Translations under genes and position numbers: made by a program
Part shown: positions 45,399 to 54,876 of the stretch, piece by piece
Layout: every line of letters starts with the position of its first letter
How positions within the stretch are numbered: the first letter of the stretch is position 1
Source of the DNA: Paracraurococcus lichenis
GTDB lineage: Bacteria; Pseudomonadota; Alphaproteobacteria; Acetobacterales; Acetobacteraceae
Direction of reading: 5' to 3'
Assembly: GCF_030657435.1 (NCBI RefSeq)
Contig: NZ_JAUTWS010000002.1
Coordinates: forward strand, 124,001-188,000
Length of the DNA stretch: 64,000 nt
The notes under the pieces: model-generated
Database searches by the model: none
The model's input: the letters and a program-made list of their open reading frames with translations, nothing else
What the model was told of the DNA's origin: nothing

Positions 45399-46095
45399 GC
45401 GCGTCCCGCCAGGCCTCCCAGCCCTTGCGGCGAAGCTCGCAGGCCGGGCAGGCGCCGCAGCCGAAGCCCCAGTCATGGCGATGCGCGCGGTCGCCGAGGT
45501 AGCAGCTATGCGTGTCCTCGCGGATCGCCTCCACCAGCGGCGCGCCGCCCAGCCGCTCCGCCAGCGCCCAGGTCGCCGCCTTGTCGCGCCACATCAGCGG
45601 CGTGTGCAGCACGAAGCGCCGCTCCATGCCGAGGTTGATCGCGACCTGCAGCGCCTTCAGCGTGTCGTCGCGGCAATCGGGATAGCCGGAATAGTCGGTC
45701 TCGCACATGCCGGCGACCAGGTGCTTCAGGCCGCGGCGATAGGCCAGCGCCGCGGCGAAGGTGACGAAGATCAGGTTGCGGCCGGGCACGAAGGTATTGG
45801 GCAGCCCGTCCGCCTGCATGGCGATGGCGGTGTCGCGGGTCAGCGCGGTGTCGGAGACGGCGCGCAGCGCCTCCAGCGCCAGGACATGGTCCTCGCCCAG
45901 CCTCGCGGCCCAGCCGGGGAAGTCGCGCACGAGCCGGGCGCGGAAGGCGTCGCGCACCTCCAGCTCCACGCGGTGGCGCTGGCCATAATCGAAGCCGATG
46001 GTCTCGACCCGCGCGAAGCGCTCCAGCGCCCAGGCGAGGCAGGTGGCGGAATCCTGCCCGCCGCTGAACAGCACCAGCGCCGCGTCGTCCCTCAT
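45391..46095 (-). CDS. queC: 7-cyano-7-deazaguanine synthase QueC
   Basis: The 234-residue enzyme has the PP-loop SGGQDSAT near the N-terminus and the zinc site [22 protein letters not shown] near the C-terminus. It uses ATP and ammonia to turn 7-carboxy-7-deazaguanine into preQ0. Its ATG overlaps the stop of queG (ATGA). Confidence 0.96.
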   Translation of the reverse strand: MRDDAALVLFSGGQDSATCLAWALERFARVETIGFDYGQRHRVELEVRDAFRARLVRDFPGWAARLGEDHVLALEALRAVSDTALTRDTAIAMQADGLPNTFVPGRNLIFVTFAAALAYRRGLKHLVAGMCETDYSGYPDCRDDTLKALQVAINLGMERRFVLHTPLMWRDKAATWALAERLGGAPLVEAIREDTHSCYLGDRAHRHDWGFGCGACPACELRRKGWEAWRDAHA

Positions 46096-47189
46096 GCCCT
46101 TGCCTCCAGCCGCATCGCCGCCCAGCGCGCGGCCTCCGCCACCACCGGGTCGGCATCCTCCGCCCGCGCCTGCGCGGCTTCGCGCAGCGCCGGATCGCCG
46201 CTGTTGCCGATGGCGATCATGACGTTCCGGACGAAGCGGTCGCGGCCGATGCGCTTCACCGGGCTGCCGCTGAACAGCGCGCGGAAGCCGGCGTCGTCCA
46301 GCGCGGCGAGTTCGGCCAGCCGCGGCGCCCGCAGCGCGGCGCGCGGCGCGAAGCCCGGCTCGGCATGCGCGCGGGCGAATTTGTTCCAGGGACAGACGGC
46401 CAGGCAGTCGTCGCAGCCATAGATGCGGTTGCCCATCGGGGCGCGGAATTCCTCGGGGATCGGCCCCTTGTGCTCGATCGTCAGGTAGGAAATGCAGCGC
46501 CGCGCATCCAGCCGGTAGGGGGCGGGAAAGGCGGCGGTCGGGCAGATGTCGAGGCAGCGGTGGCAGCCGCCGCAATGGTCGCGCTCCGGTGCGTCGGGCG
46601 GCAGCGCCAGCGTGGTATAGACCTCGCCGAGGAACAGCCAGGAGCCATGGCTGCGGCTGACCAGGTTGCTGTGCTTGCCCTGCCAGCCCAGCCCCGCCTG
46701 CTGCGCCAGCGGCTTCTCCGCGACCGGCGCGGTGTCGACGAAGACCTTCAACGCGCTGCCCGCGAAGCGCTGCACCATCCAGCGGCCGAGCTGCTTGAGG
46801 CGCGACTTCACCACGTCATGGTAGTCGCGCCCCTGGGCATAGACGCTGACGGCGCCGCGGTCGCGCCGCGCCAGGATCGCCAGCGGATCCTCCTCGGGGC
46901 CGTAATTCATCCCGAGGGCGATGACGCTCACCGCCTCCGGCCAGAGCGCGCGCGGCTGGGCCCGCTGCGCGGCACGGTCGGCAAGCCAGCCCATGCCGCC
47001 CTGCATCCCGGCCGCGAGGAAGGCGTCGAGCCGGGCGCGCACCGCCGCGGGCAGCAGGGCCTCGGTGAAGCCCACCCGGTCGAAGCCGAGGCGCAGCGCC
47101 TCGGCCCGGATCAGGTCGCGCGCCGCCGGGCCGGCCGGTGCGGCGGGCATGGCCGGGCGGGGCGCGGAAGGGGTGGGGGCCTCGGGCAT
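46092..47189 (-). CDS. queG: Epoxyqueuosine reductase QueG
   Basis: The 365-residue protein carries the cobalamin-binding N-terminal region ([39 protein letters not shown]) and two [4Fe-4S] motifs ([13 protein letters not shown] and [13 protein letters not shown]). A C-terminal HEAT-like region follows. It reduces epoxyqueuosine in tRNA to queuosine. The ATG at 47189 is chosen, with AGGG at a suitable distance; an ATG at 47198 is close behind that site. It heads the queG-queC-queD-queE operon. Confidence 0.94.
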   Translation of the reverse strand: MPEAPTPSAPRPAMPAAPAGPAARDLIRAEALRLGFDRVGFTEALLPAAVRARLDAFLAAGMQGGMGWLADRAAQRAQPRALWPEAVSVIALGMNYGPEEDPLAILARRDRGAVSVYAQGRDYHDVVKSRLKQLGRWMVQRFAGSALKVFVDTAPVAEKPLAQQAGLGWQGKHSNLVSRSHGSWLFLGEVYTTLALPPDAPERDHCGGCHRCLDICPTAAFPAPYRLDARRCISYLTIEHKGPIPEEFRAPMGNRIYGCDDCLAVCPWNKFARAHAEPGFAPRAALRAPRLAELAALDDAGFRALFSGSPVKRIGRDRFVRNVMIAIGNSGDPALREAAQARAEDADPVVAEAARWAAMRLEARA

Positions 47190-47334
47190 GGCGCGCATCC
47201 CTAGGGCAGATGCGCCCGATGGGGAAACGCCCGCCGCCCGGGGCAGCCCCGAAACCCTGGAATATCCGGGCTTCGACGATCTAACGTTCCGGCAGAAGCG
47301 GCCGCAGGCCGCCGCAAAGGGGAGGACCGACCGC

Positions 47335-48345
47335 ATGACCCGCTGCCCAGCCTTGCCACGCCGTGCCGTGCTCGGCCTTGCCGCCGCCCCCCTGGCCGCC
47401 CCGGGCCTGGCCCGCGCCCAGGCGGGCCGCAGCCCCGGCACCTGGCCGGAGCGGCCGGTGACCCTGGTGGTCGGCTTCCCGCCGGGCGGGCAGACGGACC
47501 TCGCCGCGCGGGTCCTGCAGAGCGGGCTGCAGGTGGCGCTCGGCCAGCCGGCGCCGATCGACAACCGCGCCGGCGCCGGCGGCAACATCGGCACCGAGCA
47601 GGTGCTGCGCGCCCGGCCGGACGGCTACACGCTCTGCGTCGGCAATGCCGGGACCTTCGTGCTGAACCCGCACACCATGCCGGGGATGGGCTTCGACCCG
47701 CTCGACCTCGTGCCGATCGGGCTGATGCTGCAATCGCCGCTGCTGCTGATGGTGCATGCCGGCATCCCTGTCCGGACCTTCCCGGAATGGCTGGCCTGGA
47801 TGAAGGCCCAGCAGCCCGGCGGGATCGATGTCGGCACCACCAGCGCCGGCGGCATCGCGCATGCGGCGGCCGAGAAGCTGCGGACGCGCATCGGCGGCAA
47901 CCCGACCTTCAACCTGGTGCATTACCGGGGCAGCGGGCCGGCGCTGCAGGACTTCATCGCCGGCCGCTACCAGACGCAGTTCGAGGCGCCCTCGCTGGTC
48001 CATGGCTTCGTGCAGGAAGGGCGGCTGCGGCCGATCTTCGTCACCGCGCCGACGCGCCTGGCGGCCTTTCCGGATGTGCCGACGGCGGAGGAGGCGGGGC
48101 TGCCCGGCTTCCACGTCGCGGCCTGGGTCGGGCTCTTCGGCCCGCGCGGCCTGCCGGCGGAGATCGTGCAGAAGGCCAATGCGGCGCTGAACCGGGCCTG
48201 CCAGGACCCGGTCGCGAAGCAACGCCTGGCCGAGCGCGGCGACGAGATCGGCGGCGGGACGGTCGAGGAATTCGCCGCGCGGGTGCGGCGCGACCATGCC
48301 GAATGGGGCGCAATCGTGCGGGAGGCGGGGATCCGCGCGGAGTGA
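47335..48345 (+). CDS. TTT transporter Bug-family solute receptor
   Basis: The 336-residue protein has a signal peptide ([22 protein letters not shown], possibly Tat-type) and a Bug domain: [51 protein letters not shown] and [16 protein letters not shown]. The ligand is unknown. It lies on the plus strand between two queuosine operons of the minus strand, 19 bp from the end of queF. A GGGGAGGACC ribosome site precedes it. Confidence 0.9.
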   Translation: MTRCPALPRRAVLGLAAAPLAAPGLARAQAGRSPGTWPERPVTLVVGFPPGGQTDLAARVLQSGLQVALGQPAPIDNRAGAGGNIGTEQVLRARPDGYTLCVGNAGTFVLNPHTMPGMGFDPLDLVPIGLMLQSPLLLMVHAGIPVRTFPEWLAWMKAQQPGGIDVGTTSAGGIAHAAAEKLRTRIGGNPTFNLVHYRGSGPALQDFIAGRYQTQFEAPSLVHGFVQEGRLRPIFVTAPTRLAAFPDVPTAEEAGLPGFHVAAWVGLFGPRGLPAEIVQKANAALNRACQDPVAKQRLAERGDEIGGGTVEEFAARVRRDHAEWGAIVREAGIRAE

Positions 48346-48364
48346 CCCCGGCAGCGCGGCGCGG

Positions 48365-48835
48365 TCAGCCGCGCCCGCGATAGGGCTGCACGCCCTGGTC
48401 CGGCACCCAGAGACCCTCCGGTACCGGGTCGGTCTGGTAGAAGACGTCGATCGGGATGCCGCCGCGCGGGTACCAGTAGCCGCCGATGCGCAGCCAGTGC
48501 GGCGAGAGCTCCTCCACCAGCCGGCGGGCGATGCCGACGGTGCAGGCCTCGTGGAAGGCGCCGTGGTTGCGGAAGCTGCCGAGATAGAGCTTCAGCGACT
48601 TGCTCTCCACCAGCCAGTCCCGCGGCACGTAGTCGATGACGAGATGCGCGAAGTCGGGCTGCGCCGTCAGCGGGCAGAGCGAGGTGAACTCCGGCGCGGC
48701 GAAGCGCACGAGGTACTGCAGGCCGGGATGCGGGTTCGGCACGCGCTCGAGCACGGCCTGCTCGGGGCTCTCCGGCTGCGCGGCGGGGCGGCCGAGCAGC
48801 GTCAGGCCGGAGGTGTCGGTGGTGGCGTCCGTCAT
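48365..48835 (-). CDS. queF: NADPH-dependent 7-cyano-7-deazaguanine reductase QueF (short type)
   Basis: The 156-residue enzyme is of the unimodular T-fold type: [15 protein letters not shown] carries the nucleophilic cysteine and catalytic aspartate. [20 protein letters not shown] is the QueF-specific motif for NADPH. It reduces preQ0 to preQ1. The start overlaps the stop of tgt (ATGA). Confidence 0.96.
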   Translation of the reverse strand: MTDATTDTSGLTLLGRPAAQPESPEQAVLERVPNPHPGLQYLVRFAAPEFTSLCPLTAQPDFAHLVIDYVPRDWLVESKSLKLYLGSFRNHGAFHEACTVGIARRLVEELSPHWLRIGGYWYPRGGIPIDVFYQTDPVPEGLWVPDQGVQPYRGRG

Positions 48836-50001
48836 CGCAATGCCTCGCGGTCCTCGGCGAGTTCGGCCTTGGCCGTGTCGTCGGGCGGGGAATCCCCGGC
48901 GGCCCAGGCCGCCTCCAGCGCCGCGGCGTGCGCGTCCAGCCGTCCGGCGGATATGGCCTCGCGCAGGCCGCGCGTCAGGTCCTGGTAGTACTGGATGTTG
49001 TGCCAGGTCAGCAGCATCGGCCCGAGCATCTCCTCCGCCTTGATGAGGTGGTGGAGATAGGCGCGGGAATGCCGCGCGCAGGCCGGGCAGGCGCAGGCGG
49101 GGTCGATCGGCCGCGCATCCTCGGCATGCCGGGCATTGCGCAGGTTCAGCACGCCGCGGCTGGTATAGGCCCGCCCCGTTCGCCCGCTCCGGGTCGGGAT
49201 GACGCAGTCGAACATGTCGATCCCGCGCCGCACCGCGCCGAGAATGTCGGCCGGCGTGCCGACGCCCATGAGGTAGCGTGGCGCCTCCTGCGGCAGCAGC
49301 GGCACGGTGCAGTCGAGGACGGTGAACATCGCCGCCTGCCCCTCGCCGACGGCGAGGCCACCGACTGCATAGCCCTCGAAGCCGATGGCGGTCAGGGCGG
49401 CGACGCTCTCCGCCCGCAGCGCCGGATAGGTGCTGCCCTGGACGATGCCGAAGAGGCCATAGCCCTCGCGCGGAGAGAAGGCCTCGCGGCAGCGCTTCGC
49501 CCAGCGCATGGACAGGCGCATGGAGGTCGCGGCCTGCTCTTCCGTCGCCGGGAAGGGCGTGCATTCGTCGAGGCACATGGTCACGTCCGCATCCAGCAGC
49601 CGCTGGATCTCGACGCTCCTCTCCGGCGTCAGGCGGTGCCGCGTGCCGTCGAGATGGCTGCGGAAGGTGACGCCCTCCTCGTCCATCTCGCGCAGCTCGG
49701 AGAGGCTCATCACCTGGTAGCCGCCGGAATCCGTCAGGATCGGGCCGTGCCAGTCCATCAGGCGGTGCAGGCCGCCGAGCCGGCCGACGCGCTCGGCGCC
49801 CGGGCGCAGCATCAGGTGGTAGGTATTGCCCAGCACCATGCGCGCGCCCGTGGAGCGCACGGCATCCGCCGTCATCGCCTTGACCGTGCCGGCGGTGCCG
49901 ACGGGCATGAAGACGGGCGTCTCCACCTCGCCATGCGCGGTCTTCAGCACGCCGCGGCGCGCGGCGCCGTCCTGCGCCAGCTTCGTCCAGTGCAGCGTCA
50001 T
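48832..50001 (-). CDS. tgt: tRNA-guanine transglycosylase Tgt
   Basis: The 389-residue enzyme shows [16 protein letters not shown] (catalytic aspartate region), [19 protein letters not shown], and [19 protein letters not shown]. The zinc site is [17 protein letters not shown]. It swaps guanine-34 for preQ1 in tRNAs with GUN anticodons. Overlaps at both ends (ATGA) bind it to queA upstream and queF downstream. Confidence 0.97.
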   Translation of the reverse strand: MTLHWTKLAQDGAARRGVLKTAHGEVETPVFMPVGTAGTVKAMTADAVRSTGARMVLGNTYHLMLRPGAERVGRLGGLHRLMDWHGPILTDSGGYQVMSLSELREMDEEGVTFRSHLDGTRHRLTPERSVEIQRLLDADVTMCLDECTPFPATEEQAATSMRLSMRWAKRCREAFSPREGYGLFGIVQGSTYPALRAESVAALTAIGFEGYAVGGLAVGEGQAAMFTVLDCTVPLLPQEAPRYLMGVGTPADILGAVRRGIDMFDCVIPTRSGRTGRAYTSRGVLNLRNARHAEDARPIDPACACPACARHSRAYLHHLIKAEEMLGPMLLTWHNIQYYQDLTRGLREAISAGRLDAHAAALEAAWAAGDSPPDDTAKAELAEDREALR

Positions 50002-51140
50002 GCGGCGGTTCCTTTGCCTTCGCTGGCCCCAGGGCCAGCTACGGCGTCCTCGTTCCGGAACAGCAGGCTGCCGTCGCCATAGCTGTAGAAGCGGTAGCCC
50101 TGCTCGATCGCATGCGCATAGGCCGCGCGCATGCGGGCGGTGCCGGCGAAGGCCGAGACCAGCATGAAGAGCGTGCTCCGCGGCAGGTGGAAATTGGTCA
50201 TCAGCAGGTCCGCGGCGCGGAAGCGGTGGCCGGGGAGGAGGAAGATGTCGGTCAGCCCGCGCCAGGGCCGCACCGGGCGCAGCTTGTCCTCCACCCCATC
50301 CTCCTCCCCTCGGGCCGCCGTCTCCAGCAGCCGCAGCGCCGTCGTGCCGATGGCGAGGATACGCCCGCCCGCCGGCCGCGCCGCATTGATCAACGCCGCG
50401 GCCTCCTCCGTCACCTCGCCCCATTCGGCATGCAGGCGGTGCTGCCGCGGGTCCTCGGCGCGGAGCGGCAGGAAGGTGCCGGCGCCGACATGCAGCGTGA
50501 CGGTCGCGCGCCGCACCCCACGCGCCTCGAGCGCGGCGAGCAGGTCCTCGGTGAAGTGCAGGCTCGCGGTCGGCGCCGCGACGGCGCCGGGGCGACGGGC
50601 GAAGACGGTCTGGTAGTCCGCCCGGTCCTCGGGGCGCGGCCCCTCGGGGCGGGTGATATAGGGCGGCAGCGGCACCTCGCCGGCCGCCTCCAGTGCCGCT
50701 GCCAGCCGTGCCGGGTCGGGGCCGAAATCGAGCCGCGCCGTGCCGCCCTCCCGCGCCAGGACGCGGCAGGGCAGGTCGGGCGCGCCCTCGATGGCGATGG
50801 CATCGCCCGGGCGCAGGCGGCGGGCATTGCGCACCAGCGCCTCCCAGGTGCCGTCCTCCGCCGCCCGGTTCAGCATGATCTCGATCGCGGCCTCCCCGCG
50901 CCGGCCGCGCAGCCGCGCCGGGATCACCCGCGTGTCGTTCACCACCATGACGTCGCCGGGGCCGAGCAGCCCGGGCAGGTCGCGCACGATCCGGTCCTCG
51001 GACCCCTCCGGCCGGACGACGAGCAGCCGCGCGGCATCGCGCGGGCGCATGGGCGCCTGGGCGATCAGCCGCTCGGGCAGCGCGAAGTCGAAATCCTCCG
51101 TCCGCAGGGCGGGCCGGTGAGGGGCGGGGGTGTCGGGCAC
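49998..51140 (-). CDS. queA: S-adenosylmethionine:tRNA ribosyltransferase-isomerase QueA
   Basis: The 380-residue enzyme has the family landmarks [15 protein letters not shown] near the N-terminus, [37 protein letters not shown] and [18 protein letters not shown]. It moves the ribosyl part of SAM onto preQ1 in tRNA, giving epoxyqueuosine. The GTG at 51140 gives an N-terminus of normal length. It heads queA-tgt-queF and is divergent from modA. Confidence 0.95.
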   Translation of the reverse strand: MPDTPAPHRPALRTEDFDFALPERLIAQAPMRPRDAARLLVVRPEGSEDRIVRDLPGLLGPGDVMVVNDTRVIPARLRGRRGEAAIEIMLNRAAEDGTWEALVRNARRLRPGDAIAIEGAPDLPCRVLAREGGTARLDFGPDPARLAAALEAAGEVPLPPYITRPEGPRPEDRADYQTVFARRPGAVAAPTASLHFTEDLLAALEARGVRRATVTLHVGAGTFLPLRAEDPRQHRLHAEWGEVTEEAAALINAARPAGGRILAIGTTALRLLETAARGEEDGVEDKLRPVRPWRGLTDIFLLPGHRFRAADLLMTNFHLPRSTLFMLVSAFAGTARMRAAYAHAIEQGYRFYSYGDGSLLFRNEDAVAGPGASEGKGTAA

Positions 51141-51199
51141 CGCGGGGGGCTAGCGCGCCGGCCCGGCGAAGGCAACCGATCCGGCGGCGGGGGGTTCTC

Positions 51200-51225
51200 C
51201 GCTATTCCCACCCGTGTATAACGAT
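51200..51225 (+). promoter_or_regulatory. ModE-box-like dyad upstream of modA
   Basis: CGCTAT (51200-51205) and ATAACG (51218-51223) form an imperfect dyad with a 12-bp gap. The right arm extends to TATAACGAT, which equals the right half of the E. coli ModE site. It lies 77 bp before modA. Molybdate-dependent repression is inferred; no modE gene is in the window. Confidence 0.5.
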
Positions 51226-51301
51226 CGCGGCTCCGCCCCTGCCTCGCCCCTGGCCCGCCGCTTGCTCCGCCGCCCGCATCCACTCGCGAAAGGACCCCTG
51301 C

Positions 51302-52081
51302 ATGCGCCGCCGCACCCTCCTGCTCGCCGCGTCAGCGCTGGCCCTGCCGACCCTCGCCCGGGCGCAGGCGCCGCTCACGGTCTTCGCCGCCGCCTCGCTG
51401 CAGGATGCGCTGCGCGCGCTGGAGCCGGCCTGGCGCGCCGCGGCGCCGGGGAACCCGCCGCTGCGCTTCTCCTTCGCCGCCTCCTCCGCCCTCGCCCGGC
51501 AGATCGAGCAGGGCGCGCCCGCCGACCTCTTCCTCTCGGCCGACGAGCCCTGGATGGACTATGTCGCGCAGCGCGGCCTGATCCTGCCGGAGACGCGGAC
51601 GAGTTCGCTGGGCAATGCCCTGGTGCTGGTCGCGCCGGCGGACAGCCCGCAGCCGCCGCTCGCGCTCGGGCGCGGCACGGACCTCGCCGCGCTGCTCGGC
51701 CCGCAGGGGCGCCTCGCCACCGGCGATCCGGCGCATGTGCCGGTCGGGCTCTATGCCAAGGCGGCGCTGGAATGGATGGGCCAGTGGGCCACCCTCGCGC
51801 CGCGCATCGCCCGCGCTGATTCGGTGCGCGCGGCGCTGCTGCTGGTCGAGCGCGGCGAGGCGCCGCTCGGCATCGTCTACCTGACGGATGCGAAGCTGAG
51901 CCAGGGCGTGAAGCTCCTCGGCACCTTCCCGGCGGAGAGCCATCCGCCCGTCACCTATCCCTTCGCGCTGACCAAGCGGGCGGAGGGCAATGCGCCGGCC
52001 CGCGCGCTGCTGGCCTTCCTCTCGGGGCCGGCCAGCATCGAGACCTGGCGCCGCTTCGGCTTCGCCGTCGCGCAGCCCTGA
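51302..52081 (+). CDS. modA: Molybdate ABC transporter substrate-binding protein ModA
   Basis: The 259-residue protein has a signal peptide (ending PTLARAQA). The ModA pattern follows: LTVFAAASLQDALRAL, FSFAASSALARQIEQGAPADLFLSAD with oxyanion-binding serines, and ARADSVRAALLLVERGEAPLGIVYLTDA. It captures molybdate or tungstate in the periplasm. Unusually, modB and modC do not follow; the next gene is convergent. A GAAAGGACC ribosome site is present. Confidence 0.92.
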   Translation: MRRRTLLLAASALALPTLARAQAPLTVFAAASLQDALRALEPAWRAAAPGNPPLRFSFAASSALARQIEQGAPADLFLSADEPWMDYVAQRGLILPETRTSSLGNALVLVAPADSPQPPLALGRGTDLAALLGPQGRLATGDPAHVPVGLYAKAALEWMGQWATLAPRIARADSVRAALLLVERGEAPLGIVYLTDAKLSQGVKLLGTFPAESHPPVTYPFALTKRAEGNAPARALLAFLSGPASIETWRRFGFAVAQP

Positions 52082-52137
52082 GCGCAGGCCCGGCACCGGC
52101 CATGCGGTCGGAGCCAGGTCAGGGCTGCGCCTTCGTC

Positions 52138-52530
52138 CTACCGGTGCGGGCAGCCCTCGCCGACCTCCTCGCGCGCGGGCGCGAGGCCGAGCCAGGCCTC
52201 GATCACCGCCGGCTCGAACCCCACCTCGCGCCGCCCGCCGCTCTCCAGCAGTGGCCGCCGGATCAGCAGCGGCTCCGCCAGCAGCAGCGCCATCGCCGCC
52301 TCCGCATCCAGGGTCTCCGGCCGCAATTCGCCGCGGGCGATGCGCGGCGCCGCGCGGTTGAACCAGGCGGCCACCGGCCTGTCGCCGAAGAAGCCGCGCA
52401 GCCGCTCCGCCGTCCAGGGCTCGCGCAGCAGGTCGCGCCGCTCCACCGCATGGCCGGCGGCACGCAGCACCGCCTCCTGCTGCGCATTGCCGGCGCAGCC
52501 TGGCTTGCCGAAGAAGACGACCTTCGCCAT
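52138..52530 (-). CDS. ArsC-related nitrogenase-associated protein
   Basis: The 130-residue thioredoxin-fold protein follows the nitrogenase-associated branch of the ArsC family: VVFFGKPGCAGNAQQEAVL, EPWTAERLRGFFGDRPVAAWFN, and PLLIRRPLLESGGRREVGF. It has the single N-terminal cysteine and the RRP cis-proline site. In diazotrophs such genes lie among nif genes, role unclear. There is no nif gene in the window, but the neighbours modA and mop are molybdenum genes. It is convergent with modA and divergent from mop. Confidence 0.82.
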   Translation of the reverse strand: MAKVVFFGKPGCAGNAQQEAVLRAAGHAVERRDLLREPWTAERLRGFFGDRPVAAWFNRAAPRIARGELRPETLDAEAAMALLLAEPLLIRRPLLESGGRREVGFEPAVIEAWLGLAPAREEVGEGCPHR

Positions 52531-52845
52531 CACGCCGACCCCGCCATCGCGGCCTCCGCCCGGGCGACCCGCGCCGCATGCGCCGCCCTTCCCGGCGCGA
52601 CACCAATGGCCGCGACGCGCGCGGCGAACCGATGGCTCTCCATCCGGAGCCTCCCCCTGACGCCGCCATGGGGCAGCAACGGCCGTGCCAGGGCGCGATG
52701 CGCCGGCATGCGGGGCTGGCGCACCGGGCCGAGCCGGCCGCGCTGTCGGAAAGCCGACAGCATTGTCGCTTGCCCGCGTTGTTCTTGCGCCGATATAGCG
52801 GAGCCCACCGCGGCCACCGGCCCGGTTCCAGCAGGGAATGCCCCG
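52531..52845. other. Divergent regulatory region between the ArsC-like gene and mop
   Basis: No credible gene lies in these 315 bases. The right end (52740-52845) is less GC-rich and carries the second ModE-box-like dyad (separate entry). The rest is spacer that should also hold the promoter of the minus-strand gene. Confidence 0.5.
52777..52800 (+). promoter_or_regulatory. Second ModE-box-like dyad, upstream of mop
   Basis: CGTTGT (52777-52782) and ATAGCG (52795-52800) are separated by 12 bp, the same spacing as the dyad before modA. The left half differs from CGNTAT at one base. The site ends 45 bp before the mop ATG. Regulation by a ModE-type protein is inferred. Confidence 0.4.
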
Positions 52846-53055
52846 ATGAAACTCTCCGCCCGCAACCAGCTCCCCGGCACGGTCGAGGCCGTCGCGCCCG
52901 GCGCCACCACCGCGCATGTGACCATCCGGCTGAACGGCGGCGGCACCGTTGTCGCCTCCATCACCAACGAGGCGGTGGCCGAGCTCGGCCTCGCGCCGGG
53001 CGACAGCGTGCATGCCGTCATCAAGGCCTCCGACGTCATGGTCGGGAAGGACTGA
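52846..53055 (+). CDS. mop: Molbindin Mop (single TOBE-domain molybdate-binding protein)
   Basis: The 69-residue protein is one Mop/TOBE domain: KLSARNQLPGTVEAVAPGATTAHVTIRL, then ITNEAVAELGLAPGDSVHAVIKASDVMVG. Molbindins form hexamers that store molybdate in the cytoplasm. The ATG follows GCAGGGAATGCCCCG. It is preceded by a ModE-box-like dyad and followed, after 144 bp, by modD. Confidence 0.95.
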   Translation: MKLSARNQLPGTVEAVAPGATTAHVTIRLNGGGTVVASITNEAVAELGLAPGDSVHAVIKASDVMVGKD

Positions 53056-53199
53056 GCCGGGATCGGGCCGCCCGCCGCGCGGCCGGCCCGCCGGCCGCGC
53101 GCGCCACCCCGCCGGCGCCGGGGCTGCCCTGCGCAGGCCGCGGTTCCGGTCCCCGGCCTGCATGCCAGATTGGGGCGCACCGCCCCCACCGAGGCCGCC

Positions 53200-54048
53200 A
53201 TGCCCTTCACCCTCTCCACCGCCCGCCTCGACGCCATGCTGCGGGAGGATGCGCCCTTCGGCGACATGACCACCCGCGCGCTCGGCATCGCCGACCGGCC
53301 GGGCCGCGCCCTGCTGCGGGCCGGCGCGCCGATGACGCTGTGCTGCGCCGAGGAGGCGGAGCTGGTCTTCCGCCTGGCCGGCGCCACCGATGTGCGGCGC
53401 TTCGGCTCGAGCGGCTGCCAGCTCGAGCAGGGGGCGGACATCCTGATCGCGGATGGCCCGGCCGGCGCGCTGCACCTGGCGATCCGCACGGCGCAGGTGC
53501 TGCTCGAGGTCGGCAGCGGCGTTGCGACGCGGGCGCGGCGCATCCTGCTCGCGGCGCGGCAGGGCAAGGCGGACATCGCCGTCGCCTGCACGCGCAAGCA
53601 CCTGCCGGGCACGAAGGACGTGATGCTGAAGGCGGTGATGGCGGCCGGCTGCACGCTGCACCGCTTCGGGCTCTCCGAGAGCATCCTGGTCTTCGCGCAG
53701 CACCGCGCCTTCCTCGGCCGGGTGCCGCCGCGCGAATGGATCGCCGCCATCCGGGCGGCGCAGCCGGAGGGGCGGATCGTCATCGAGGCGGAGAGCGTGG
53801 ACGAGGCGGTGCTCTTCGCCAATTCCGGCGCCGATTGCGTGCAGCTCGACAAGATGGCGCCGGAGCAGGTGGCCGAGGCGGTGCGCGCCATCGCCGCGCT
53901 CGGGCGGCGCGTGCCGGTCGCGGCGACGGGCGGGATCCATGAGGGCAATGCCGCGGCCTATGCCATGGCCGGCGCGGATGTGCTGGTGACCTCGGCGCCC
54001 TATGCCGCGCCGCCGCTCGACGTGAAGGTTGCCGTGACGGAGGGCTGA
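53200..54048 (+). CDS. modD: ModD, NadC-like putative pyrophosphorylase of molybdate transport clusters
   Basis: The 282-residue protein resembles quinolinate phosphoribosyltransferase (NadC) but is of the ModD type: REDAPFGDMTTRALGI, then VACTRKHLPGTKDVMLKAVMAAGC with TRKxxPGxK. GADCVQLDKMAPEQV and PVAATGGIHEGNAAAYAMAGADVLVTSAPY follow. ModD is found in mod operons and its exact reaction is unknown. Its place directly after mop separates it from a NAD-synthesis role. The start at 53200 is chosen over one at 53170. Confidence 0.9.
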   Translation: MPFTLSTARLDAMLREDAPFGDMTTRALGIADRPGRALLRAGAPMTLCCAEEAELVFRLAGATDVRRFGSSGCQLEQGADILIADGPAGALHLAIRTAQVLLEVGSGVATRARRILLAARQGKADIAVACTRKHLPGTKDVMLKAVMAAGCTLHRFGLSESILVFAQHRAFLGRVPPREWIAAIRAAQPEGRIVIEAESVDEAVLFANSGADCVQLDKMAPEQVAEAVRAIAALGRRVPVAATGGIHEGNAAAYAMAGADVLVTSAPYAAPPLDVKVAVTEG

Positions 54049-54068
54049 GCGCCAGAAGGGACGCCCGC

Positions 54069-54806
54069 TTGGACCCGCTGATCCCGGTCGTCGCGCTCGG
54101 CGCCGCCGCCGGCGGCTTCGTGCAGGGCCTCTCCGGCTTCGCCTTCGGGCTGGTGGCGCAGGCGATCTGGGCCTGGACGCTGGACCCGGTGCTGGCCGGG
54201 CCGCTGACGGTCTTCGGCTCGCTGGTCGGGCAGATGCTGGCGATCGGCACCATCCGCCGCGGCTTCGAGGCGCGGCGCGCGCTGCCCTTCATCCTCGGCG
54301 GCGTGCTCGGCGTGCCGCTCGGCGTGCTGCTGCTGCCGCGCATCGACCCCGGCGGCTTCCGCATCGCGGTCGGGCTGCTGCTGGTGGTGTGGTGCCCGGC
54401 CATGCTCCTGGCGCGCGACCTGCCGCGGATCGAGCGCGGCGGCCGCTTGGCCGATGGCGCCGCGGGGATGCTGGGCGGCATCATGGGCGGCCTCGGCGGG
54501 CTGACCGGGCCGGCGCCGACCCTCTGGGTCACGCTGCGCGGCTGGGGGCGCGACGCGCAGCGCTCGGTCTTCCAGGCCTTCAACCTGGCCATGCATGCGC
54601 TGACCATGGCGGCCTATCTGGCGAGCGGCACGGTGACGCCGCGGGCGGCCTCGCTCTTCCTCGTGGTGGCGCCGGCCATGCTGCTGCCGGCGCTGCTCGG
54701 CGCGCGGCTCTACCGGCGCTTCAGCGACATCGCCTTCCAGCGCCTGGTGCTGGGCCTGCTGGCGGCGACGGGACTCGTGCTGCTGGCGACGGCGCTGCTG
54801 CGCTGA
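54069..54806 (+). CDS. TSUP-family (TauE/SafE) membrane transporter
   Basis: The 245-residue inner-membrane protein has about seven to eight hydrophobic segments. GFVQGLSGFAFGLVAQAIWAW near the N-terminus and GGIMGGLGGLTGPAPTLWVTLRGW are the two TSUP repeat signatures. The family exports sulfite, sulfoacetate or other small anions. It starts with TTG (AGAAGGGA ribosome site), 20 bp after modD, suggesting a shared transcript and perhaps an oxyanion-related role. The substrate is not proven. Confidence 0.85.
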   Translation: MDPLIPVVALGAAAGGFVQGLSGFAFGLVAQAIWAWTLDPVLAGPLTVFGSLVGQMLAIGTIRRGFEARRALPFILGGVLGVPLGVLLLPRIDPGGFRIAVGLLLVVWCPAMLLARDLPRIERGGRLADGAAGMLGGIMGGLGGLTGPAPTLWVTLRGWGRDAQRSVFQAFNLAMHALTMAAYLASGTVTPRAASLFLVVAPAMLLPALLGARLYRRFSDIAFQRLVLGLLAATGLVLLATALLR

Positions 54807-54876
54807 GGTGCGCTGCAGCGGATGGGCGTGGAGCGGATCCGCGCGCCCGGACCTTCGCCTCCGTCCGCGATCCGCC

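Noticed and set aside
53200..54048. Reading this gene as nadC (quinolinate phosphoribosyltransferase)
   Set aside because: The overall fold is NadC-like, but the TRKHLPGTK region and its position directly after mop and near modA fit ModD better.
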